52,454 nt of DNA from Nitrosomonas sp. (lineage in GTDB: Bacteria; Pseudomonadota; Gammaproteobacteria; Burkholderiales; Nitrosomonadaceae). Numbering within the stretch: position 1 is the first letter of the stretch; each line of letters starts with the position of its first letter. The notes beneath the pieces are model-generated. The model worked only from the letters and a program-made list of their open reading frames with translations. It was not told the origin of the DNA and searched no databases. A program made the translations under genes and the position numbers. Below, in pieces: positions 45,888 to 52,454 of the stretch. The stretch covers positions 1 to 52,454 of the forward strand of contig JAMWZW010000014.1 in assembly GCA_024281995.1 (NCBI GenBank), read 5' to 3'.

Positions 45888-47645
45888 TTACATTTTATCA
45901 GGCGCATTGACACCCAGTAATGTCAAACCATTTTTTAATATTTGACGAATAGATGCAATTAAGGCCAACCTTGCATGTTGTATGGGAATTTCAGGCACAA
46001 GAAATCGCGTTGAATTATAGTAACTATGAAATTCACTCGCTAATTCTCTTAGATAAAAAGCAACCACGTGGGGTGAAAATTCCTTGGCAGCCATCTCCAC
46101 GATATCTGGAAAATCGATCAACTTTTGCAGCAAACCCAGTTCCACTGGACTTGTGAGTACCACCGTATCAGCCACAATCAGATCATCAACTTCACCGTCC
46201 CATTGCGCCAAAACACTACTCACACGAGCATGTGCATACTGAACATAATAAACTGGATTATCATTGCTTTGCGATTTGGCCAAATCCAAATCAAAATCCA
46301 AATGCTGGTCGCTTTTTCGCATTACATAAAAAAATCGGGCAGCATCCTTTCCAACTTCTTGACGTAACTCCCGCAAAGTCACAAATTCACCAGAACGGGT
46401 CGACATTGGTGCTTTCTTACCAGCACGGTAAAGCACTGCAAACTGCACCAGGGCAATTTCAAGCTTATGCGGATCTAATCCCAATGCTTGTAAAGCACCT
46501 TTCACTCGAGGAATATAGCCATGATGATCTGCACCCCAGATATTAATTACTTGCTCAAAGCCACGTTCGAATTTATTAAAATGATAAGCAATATCCGATG
46601 CAAAATAGGTAAATTGGCCATTCTCCCGCTGCACCACACGATCCTTTTCATCACCAAAATCGGTCGAGCGAAACCAGGTTGCACCGTCTTGTTGATATAA
46701 ATAATGTTTTTTCTTCAATAATTCAATTGCGTGAGCTACCAAACCATTATCAAACAGCGACTGCTCAGAAAACCAAGTATCAAATTCAACACCAAATTCC
46801 ATTAAATCATTGCGGCAATCGCCCAGTTGCTCGGTTAGCACAAAATTATGAATATAGACATAATCTTGCCCAAGTACTTTTTTTGCATTGGCAATTAATT
46901 GATCCAATTGTTCATCAGTATCAACCGCAGCTTCCTGGGCAATTTCCGGTAATCCATTTAATAATAATTCAGGCTGATGCACATAACGCTGTGCATGTGC
47001 CTGGTGAATCTGCCTTGCCATGGTTTTCACATACTCACCCTGATAAGCATTGAGTGGAAAAAGAATGTGAACGTTGTTAAGTTCCAGATAGCGCAACCAT
47101 GTCGACAAAGTCAGAATATCCATTTGCCGTCCCGCATCATTGACATAGAACTCGCGCGATACATTAAAACCTGCCGCTGCTAAAATACTGGATAAACTAG
47201 CACCGATCGCCGCGCCGCGACCATGACCGACGTGCAGCGGCCCAGTCGGATTGGCTGAAACAAATTCCACTTGAATTTTTTTTGCCTGCCCAAAGTCACT
47301 ATGACCAAAAGTTTCCTTGTTCTGTAAAATATGGCGCAAGAACTGTTGCTTCGCAGAACTTTTCAAAAACAAGTTGATAAATCCAGCACCCGCTACTTCG
47401 ACTTTATCCAGATAAGGGGAAGTCGGTAAGGCATTGATTAGCAAGCTTGCAATTTCACGCGGATTTTTGTGCAAAGGTTTGGCCAGCTGCATGGCAAGAT
47501 TACACGAATAATCGCCATGATTGGCTTGCTTAGTGCGTACCAGCTCAATCTGGACAGCATCTCCTGAAGCTATGAGGGTTTTGGCCGATTCACACAAAAG
47601 CTCAATAAAATGGGCTTTAAAGTTAGGGTAGTCAAATGAAGTCAT
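45888..47645 (-). CDS. argS: Arginyl-tRNA synthetase
   Basis: Class I synthetase charging tRNA-Arg. The HIGH signature reads HVGH in NPTGPLHVGHGRG, followed by VNDAGRQM. The KMSKS loop is replaced by PMSTRSGEF, as usual for bacterial ArgRS. The C-terminal anticodon-binding domain ends with RILKNGLTLLGVNAP-like sequence. Length is 585 residues. The frame is open up to a TTG at 47657, but the ATG at 47645 is preferred. It heads a probable argS-SPOR operon. Confidence 0.97.
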   Translation of the reverse strand: MTSFDYPNFKAHFIELLCESAKTLIASGDAVQIELVRTKQANHGDYSCNLAMQLAKPLHKNPREIASLLINALPTSPYLDKVEVAGAGFINLFLKSSAKQQFLRHILQNKETFGHSDFGQAKKIQVEFVSANPTGPLHVGHGRGAAIGASLSSILAAAGFNVSREFYVNDAGRQMDILTLSTWLRYLELNNVHILFPLNAYQGEYVKTMARQIHQAHAQRYVHQPELLLNGLPEIAQEAAVDTDEQLDQLIANAKKVLGQDYVYIHNFVLTEQLGDCRNDLMEFGVEFDTWFSEQSLFDNGLVAHAIELLKKKHYLYQQDGATWFRSTDFGDEKDRVVQRENGQFTYFASDIAYHFNKFERGFEQVINIWGADHHGYIPRVKGALQALGLDPHKLEIALVQFAVLYRAGKKAPMSTRSGEFVTLRELRQEVGKDAARFFYVMRKSDQHLDFDLDLAKSQSNDNPVYYVQYAHARVSSVLAQWDGEVDDLIVADTVVLTSPVELGLLQKLIDFPDIVEMAAKEFSPHVVAFYLRELASEFHSYYNSTRFLVPEIPIQHARLALIASIRQILKNGLTLLGVNAPDKM

Positions 47646-47752
47646 AGTTAAGAGCAAACAGTATCGATAGTTTCATTGAAATAAGCTGGTATTCTTGGCG
47701 AAAAAACGATTTTCTTTTCTTAAGTTTCATTGCATTTTACCAGGTGTATGAA

Positions 47753-48493
47753 TCAGGTCATAGATTGCTGACGGTAGGTTTCATAAAGACAAATCCCCGC
47801 ACTCACAGCAACATTTAAACTTTCGATACAACCCAACATCGGGATACGCACGAGCTGATCGCAGGATTCTCGCGTCAAGCGCCGCATTCCTTTACCTTCC
47901 GAACCAAATACCCACGCAACAGAGCCTTTGATCTGAAAACGGACCAAATCATTTTCAGCGTCTTCTGCAGTACCAAAAACCCAAATTCCGTGGTCTTTCA
48001 ACTGCTTCAGTGTACGAGCTAAGTTAGTGACTGCAATATAGGGAACAGTATCTGCAGCACCACTGGCAACCTTATAAACCGTTGCAGTCATTCCTACTGC
48101 TCGATCCTTCGGTGCAATCACTGCATGTACACCAAATGCATCGGCAACACGCAGGCACGCACCCAAATTGTGAGGATCTTGAATTCCATCCAGCACAAGT
48201 AACCTTGCGGGTTCGGTTAGCGCCTCCAAAAGACTTTCAATATCAACAGGATTACGGCTTATGTCAATATGCGCGACGATACCTTGATGACGATCATTAC
48301 CTGCCAGATGAGTAAGTTTTACTCCTCCACAAGAAGCCCAACGAATACTCAAACTTTCAGCTAGATTAATTATTCCGCGTGCACGTTGATCATCACGCGC
48401 AGCATCGATAAGTATTTCCTTGATACTCTTTGGATTTTGCCGCAAACGGCTGGTCACTGCATGGAAACCGAAAATTAGGCGAGTAGCGGACAC
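47753..48493 (-). CDS. rlmB: 23S rRNA (guanosine-2'-O)-methyltransferase RlmB
   Basis: SpoU/TrmH-family knotted methyltransferase that methylates G2251 of 23S rRNA. The 246-residue protein has an N-terminal substrate-binding domain (IFGFHAVTSRL) and the SPOUT motifs LDGIQDPHNLGACLRVADAFG, VFGSEGKGM and IPMLGCIESLNVAVSAGI. The start is GTG with only a weak AGG upstream. It follows rnr on the same strand, as is common in proteobacteria. Confidence 0.94.
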   Translation of the reverse strand: MSATRLIFGFHAVTSRLRQNPKSIKEILIDAARDDQRARGIINLAESLSIRWASCGGVKLTHLAGNDRHQGIVAHIDISRNPVDIESLLEALTEPARLLVLDGIQDPHNLGACLRVADAFGVHAVIAPKDRAVGMTATVYKVASGAADTVPYIAVTNLARTLKQLKDHGIWVFGTAEDAENDLVRFQIKGSVAWVFGSEGKGMRRLTRESCDQLVRIPMLGCIESLNVAVSAGICLYETYRQQSMT

Positions 48494-48558
48494 GTATCAA
48501 ATAAACCTGAGAAATTAGTTAAGCACCACTTATCAGTACTTAGATATTAAAAAGATAA

Positions 48559-48625
48559 AAGTGACCTTATAAATTCATCGAATTATGGATATATTGTAAA
48601 ACAATTACAGGAGTCAAGGTCACTT
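48559..48625 (-). terminator. Long inverted repeat at the rnr 3' end, possible terminator
   Basis: AAGTGACCTT (48559-48568) and AAGGTCACTT (48616-48625) are exact complements 47 bases apart; the second overlaps the rnr stop codon. On the minus strand the outer flank after the hairpin is T-rich (TTTATCTTTTTAA). The loop is long for a terminator, so attenuation or RNA stabilisation are alternatives. Confidence 0.35.
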
Positions 48626-50839
48626 CTTGTTTTGCGAGGAGGCTTTTGTTTTAGAGCGCCCTGATTTTTTTACCGGCTCAGCCAATACAAAATCAATTTT
48701 GCTGGTTTCCAAATCAACACGTACCAATTTAACGAGCAATCGATCGCCGAGACGATATTGCTTGCCGCTTCGTTCACCCAATAGCAGATGCTTGGTGGCA
48801 TCAAAATGAAAATAATCACTCGGTAACTCCGAAATATGTACAAGCCCTTCCACATACACATTATCTAGCGCAACAAACAGGCCAAAGCCCGTCACACTGC
48901 TGATCACACCGTCGAAGCATTCACCGATTTTATCTTGCATATAGAAACACTTGAGCCACGACTCAACATCACGCGTGGCATCATCGGCGCGCCGTTCAGT
49001 CATTGAGCAATGTTTGCCCAATTCATGCCAATCACCCGGATGATAATTATTTCCATTGAGGACAGCTTTAATTGCTCGATGCACCAGCAAATCAGGATAA
49101 CGACGAATCGGTGAAGTGAAATGAGTATAAGATTCATACGCGAGTCCAAAATGACCTGTAATATCGGGACTATAAACAGCTTGCTGCAAAGACCTCAACA
49201 TCACTGTCTGCAACAGTTGTGCATCGGGTCTGTCATATATTTTGAGTAATGTCTGTGCATAATCTTTAGCATTAGGTTTATTCTTGCCCCCCAATTGAAT
49301 GCCAAATTCTTTGAGAAAATTACGTAAAGCAATAATTTTCTCTGGCGATGGATCCTCATGAATCCGATACAACGTTGTTTGTTCATGTTTTTGCAAGAAA
49401 TCTGCTGCGCAAACATTTGCTGCCAACATACATTCTTCAATCAGGCGATGCGCTTCGGTGCGCTGTACCGGTTCAATCTTTTCGATTTTTCCTTGGTCGT
49501 TGAAAAACATTTGCGTTTCGATAGTTTCAAAATCAATGGCCCCACGTTTCTTGCGTGCTTTTAGTAAAACTTTGAATAACTTATAGAGGATCTGTAAATG
49601 AGGCAATAATGCTGCATGCAGTTTTGCTTCAAGACCTTGGGGATGAGCTAACATATCAGCAACTTTGGTATAAGTAAGTCGCGCATGTGAGTTCATCACA
49701 GCTTGATAAAACAAGTAATCTCGTATATTGCCATTAGCCTCAAATTCGATTTCACACACCATACACAAGCGTTTTTTATTGGGATTCAGTGAACACAATT
49801 CATTAGATAAAACCTCAGGCAACATCGGAATCACGCGCCTAGGAAAATAGACGGAATTACCGCGATTTAATGCTTCCAAATCAATCACATCATTAGGCTT
49901 GACATAGTGACTGACATCCGCAATTGCTACATACAATCGATATTCTTTCCCCTCTTGCTGGCAATAAACTGCATCGTCAAAATCACGTGCAGTTTCCCCA
50001 TCAATAGTTACCAACGGTAGATGACATATATCCTTACGTTCCCCTGATTCTTTTTTTAAAACATTTTTTGGAAATTTGGCAGAAAGTTTTTCAATTTCAG
50101 AAGAAAAAATATGGGGCAGATCGTGTTTGCGCAAAGCAATCTCAATCTCCATACCTGGTGCTGTATAGTTACCAAGAACTTCAATAATTTTGCCGATGGG
50201 TTGTGCTTGCTTGCTGGGCTGTTGAATGATTTCCACCATTACAACCTGTCCTTCTTTGGCTTTTAACGAATTCTCCTTGGCGATGAGTATGTCTTGACTA
50301 ATTCGCTTGTTTTCCGCTGCAACAAGCATAATTCCATGATCAATATGTAATCGCCCCACTAACTTAGTATTGGAATACTCTAATACTTCCACAATAGTAG
50401 CTTCACGTCGACCGCGTCTATCCAACCCAATTTCACGCACCAGAACTCTGTCACCATGCAATGCTTTGTGCATTTCCTTTGCACTTAAATACAGGTCGGG
50501 ACTGCCATCATCAGGAATCAAAAAACCAAACCCATCAGGATGTCCCTGAATTACACCTTTGATTAGATCCAGTTTTTCCATCACGCAGATATCATCCTTA
50601 CGGTTACGGAAAATCTGACCTACGCGCATCATCGCTGACAAACGACGACCGAATAATATTTGTTCATTTTTCTTAATCGACAACAACTTATAGAGCGTAC
50701 GCTCGGGAACCGGAATACCTTGTTGCTTTAATATCTCTAAAATGTATTCCCGGCTTGGTAAGGGGTGTTCATAACGTTCTTTTTCCCGCTGGTGATAAGG
50801 ATCCAGATCCCGCAGCTGCTGACTCTTCTTATTTGACAA
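48620..50839 (-). CDS. rnr: Ribonuclease R
   Basis: A 739-residue processive 3'-5' exoribonuclease that degrades structured RNA. It has an N-terminal winged-helix/cold-shock part, a central RNB domain with TARDFDDAVYC (metal-binding Asp cluster), SPIRRYPDLLVHRAI, and a C-terminal S1 domain (GECFDGVISSVTGFGLFV) with a basic tail. The start must be TTG at 50839: a stop codon lies in frame a few codons upstream and no ATG occurs before residue 63. An AGGA site stands 10 bases upstream. That start overlaps the -35 of the divergent tRNA-Leu promoter. rlmB follows on the same strand. Confidence 0.95.
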   Translation of the reverse strand: MSNKKSQQLRDLDPYHQREKERYEHPLPSREYILEILKQQGIPVPERTLYKLLSIKKNEQILFGRRLSAMMRVGQIFRNRKDDICVMEKLDLIKGVIQGHPDGFGFLIPDDGSPDLYLSAKEMHKALHGDRVLVREIGLDRRGRREATIVEVLEYSNTKLVGRLHIDHGIMLVAAENKRISQDILIAKENSLKAKEGQVVMVEIIQQPSKQAQPIGKIIEVLGNYTAPGMEIEIALRKHDLPHIFSSEIEKLSAKFPKNVLKKESGERKDICHLPLVTIDGETARDFDDAVYCQQEGKEYRLYVAIADVSHYVKPNDVIDLEALNRGNSVYFPRRVIPMLPEVLSNELCSLNPNKKRLCMVCEIEFEANGNIRDYLFYQAVMNSHARLTYTKVADMLAHPQGLEAKLHAALLPHLQILYKLFKVLLKARKKRGAIDFETIETQMFFNDQGKIEKIEPVQRTEAHRLIEECMLAANVCAADFLQKHEQTTLYRIHEDPSPEKIIALRNFLKEFGIQLGGKNKPNAKDYAQTLLKIYDRPDAQLLQTVMLRSLQQAVYSPDITGHFGLAYESYTHFTSPIRRYPDLLVHRAIKAVLNGNNYHPGDWHELGKHCSMTERRADDATRDVESWLKCFYMQDKIGECFDGVISSVTGFGLFVALDNVYVEGLVHISELPSDYFHFDATKHLLLGERSGKQYRLGDRLLVKLVRVDLETSKIDFVLAEPVKKSGRSKTKASSQNKK

Positions 50840-50860
50840 AGCAGTGATTTCCTATAAAAT
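50833..50860 (+). promoter_or_regulatory. Promoter of tRNA-Leu(CAG)
   Basis: TTGACA at 50833-50838 and TAAAAT at 50855-50860 are separated by 16 bases and followed by a GC-rich TACGCG discriminator. The tRNA begins 40 bases downstream. The -35 overlaps the complement of the rnr TTG start codon. Confidence 0.65.
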
Positions 50861-50900
50861 TACGCGTTCTTCGGCAGTACAGTATGACTGACTACCCATT

Positions 50901-50985
50901 GCCCAGATGGCGGAATTGGTAGACGCGCATGGTTCAGGTCCATGTGCCTTCGGGTGTGGAGGTTCGAGTCCTCTTCTGGGCACCA
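50901..50985 (+). tRNA. tRNA-Leu (CAG)
   Basis: An 85-base class II tRNA with acceptor GCCCAGA/TCTGGGC, discriminator A, an encoded CCA end, anticodon loop TTCAGGT (anticodon CAG), a variable arm GTGCCTTCGGGTGT and T-arm GGTTCGAGTCC. It is immediately followed by mobile-element-like sequence, which makes its 3' end a candidate attachment site. Confidence 0.97.
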
Positions 50986-51340
50986 TATATACTTAATAAC
51001 CTATTGAATAAAAGGCATATATTATTTTTATTTATCGTTTCTATGCCCAAAACTATGCCTAAAAAAATTTGCTGGACAGTTTTTAATCAATTTTTAGGGA
51101 GAATTTAACTCTCCAAATTCGATATAAATCTTATATCACATTCTGATGAATTAAATTTGAATATAAAATCAATCATAGATCCCCCCCTATCAATTTCCCG
51201 CTCACAAAAAATTGATTAGCGAACGGTCTACAAGAAATAAGTAGCAAAGTTTTTAACTACCCCCTGATAGCAACAGTGGAAGCATTTCAATGAATCGGTA
51301 TTCATTATTATCAGAGGTTATTTCTTAACCCCCCCTACCT
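50986..51340. other. Non-coding region downstream of tRNA-Leu, possible island edge
   Basis: AT-rich sequence with a 21-codon frame (MPKTMPKKIC..., ATG at 51043) that has no ribosome site and may be the remnant of an integrase N-terminus; integrases often abut tRNA-Leu. Two runs of seven C (around 51180 and 51330) and one of five C (around 51261) stand out. No intact integrase is present, and no direct repeat of the tRNA 3' end was seen. Confidence 0.45.
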
Positions 51341-51814
51341 CTAATTCGTTTTTCTGCGAACAGATACACGTTCGCCGATATAGAACGCTTCAAGCATGTG
51401 ATGCTGCTTGCCGCAAACAAAGCGATATACTGGGCGGCCATCGGTTGGTATCAGTTCCATGCTGATATGTTTGCACCCTTGGCAGCTTGTTCCGGTTCCT
51501 CGGTGTTCAGTGAAAGGGCGGATTACTTTGTGTGGATTGATACCGTAACTCTGGCAAAGAATCGCCCATGATTTGATTTGTTCGGATTGTGGAATGGTTT
51601 GAAGTTTCCAGATTGCTTCGAGTGTTTCTTCTTTGTTTATTGTTGCTTTATTGCAACAGGTTAATAACAAGGCAACGGCAATAGGACTAATTGGATGCAT
51701 TTTTTCAGCGCGGTAATTATCTGAAGCCACGCCTTCACCCGGCGCATGATTTTCTTTTTCTTCCCTACCCCCTTCAAAACTTGTCGGAACAGTCGGAACA
51801 AAATCTGCAAAACC
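51341..51814 (-). pseudogene. Truncated gene of a mobile-element protein (zinc-binding C-terminus)
   Basis: On the minus strand the frame is open from 51814 to the stop at 51341, 157 residues, but has no credible start: a GTG at 51730 and an ATG at 51700 lack ribosome sites. The peptide starts with FVPTVPTSFEGG, continues with PGEGVASDNYRAEK and IAVALLLTCC, and ends in a domain with CQGC and CGKQHH, a probable zinc ribbon (two Cys, then Cys and His). Proteins I recall with this pattern sit on plasmids and integrative elements. Upstream the frame ends at a stop, next to the IS110-type gene, so the 5' part was probably lost. Confidence 0.5.
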
Positions 51815-51910
51815 TTATGAATGCTTGCTTTCCGTGTTCCGACATTGTGCGTTTCAAGGTGCCAAAGTAGTGGCGCAATAAAGCCCACCTAATAAAGAGG
51901 AGCGTCCGAC

Positions 51911-52454
51911 ATGAAGATTACAACGATTAGTATTGATTTGGCAAAAGAAGTATTTCAGATACACGGGGTAGATATTCATGGTAAGGCCGTGCTGCGCAAG
52001 CAACTGCGTCGCAGTGATATGACGAAGTTCTTTGTCAATCTTGAGCCCTGCCTGATTGGCATGGAAGCCTGCGGTAGTTCACACCATTGGGCGACAAAGC
52101 TGGGCGAATTTGGACATACGGTTAAACTCATGTCACCCCAGTTCGTAAAGCCCTATGTGAAGACCAACAAGCATGACATGGCGGATGCAGAAGCGATTTG
52201 CGAAGCAGTGAGCCGACCCAACATGCGTTTTGTAGCGATCAAAAACGTTGAGCAACAAGCGATCCTGTCGATACACCGTGCCAGACAGGGATTCGTCAAA
52301 GCCAGAACGGCGCAGGCAAATCAAATGCGCGGTTTACTCTCTGAATTTGGTATTGTGATACCTCAGGGCATCCGATTCATCAACAAGCGTATGCCGGATA
52401 TTTTGGGAGATGCCGAGAATGGTTTGCCAGGTACGCTGCGCAAGTTGTTGGAAA
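51911..52454 (+). mobile_element. IS110-family transposase, 3' end beyond the window
   Basis: An ATG at 51911, with a GAGGAG ribosome site, opens a frame that runs 181 codons to the window edge. It carries the N-terminal RuvC-like DEDD domain of IS110-family recombinases: Asp9 (SIDLAKEVF), Glu52 (GMEACGSSHHWA) and Asp89/Asp92 (KHDMADAEAI). The C-terminal Tnp_20 serine domain lies outside. The element's left end cannot be fixed; the region before the ATG is short, which fits the IS1111-like subgroup. These elements make no terminal inverted repeats of the usual kind and use a structured RNA to choose targets. Confidence 0.9.

Noticed and set aside
51661-51888. Minus-strand open frame of 75 codons beside the IS110 gene
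   Set aside because: Its sequence is Lys/Leu-rich and overlaps the better-supported zinc-ribbon frame; no ribosome site.

Overview
The window looks like a chromosomal segment of an ammonia-oxidising betaproteobacterium of the Nitrosomonas group. It is AT-rich. The strongest lineage markers are a nitrosocyanin gene (32476-32886) with all four copper ligands and a cytochrome P460 gene (33076-33669) with its heme motif. The ribF-ileS-lspA set, the gloB/yafS-like/rnhA/dnaQ neighbourhood and the gmk-rpoZ pair also fit this group.

Layout. 1-4855: the end of a tRNA-Lys gene, then ribF-ileS-lspA. 4888-6884: a small lipoprotein, an exported protein of unknown role and a VOC-fold protein. 6943-9829: a two-domain OlsF-type ornithine-lipid synthase and a Gfo/Idh/MocA oxidoreductase. 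10244-15031: a radical SAM protein, a heparinase II/III-family protein, WecB and an SGNH hydrolase, together suggesting surface-polysaccharide or glycan work. 15468-17269: a translationally coupled alpha/beta hydrolase and M14-type zinc hydrolase. 17486-21633: a PlcP-like metallophosphoesterase, a patatin, an MJ1255-type glycosyltransferase and a lipid kinase. 21647-28642: FtsH, a FadL-type porin, a PAS-GGDEF-EAL protein and a GT25 glycosyltransferase. 29137-32272: dnaQ, rnhA, a methyltransferase and gloB. 32366-34340: nitrosocyanin and P460, convergent, plus an unknown protein. 34567-41878: an oxidoreductase, a DUF2780 lipoprotein, two small proteins, CorA and a large NarX-type histidine kinase with its LuxR-type regulator. 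42052-50839: housekeeping genes on the minus strand (apt, rpoZ, gmk, msrA, dsbA, a SPOR protein, argS, rlmB, rnr). 50901-52454: tRNA-Leu(CAG), then what looks like the edge of a mobile island, with a truncated gene and an IS110-family transposase that runs off the window.

The most interesting pattern is a probable phosphate-starvation lipid-remodelling set. The genes for OlsF and the glycosyltransferase each have a PHO-box-like pair (two GTCAT-type heptamers, 4 bases apart) followed exactly 10 bases later by a -10-like hexamer. The PlcP-like gene has a more degenerate version with the same spacing. PlcP would release diacylglycerol from phospholipids, the glycosyltransferase could glycosylate it, the lipid kinase could recycle it, the patatin could deacylate phospholipids and OlsF could make phosphorus-free ornithine lipids. 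The sites and gene order are read from the sequence. The pathway is inference.

No CRISPR array, rRNA operon or prophage was seen.
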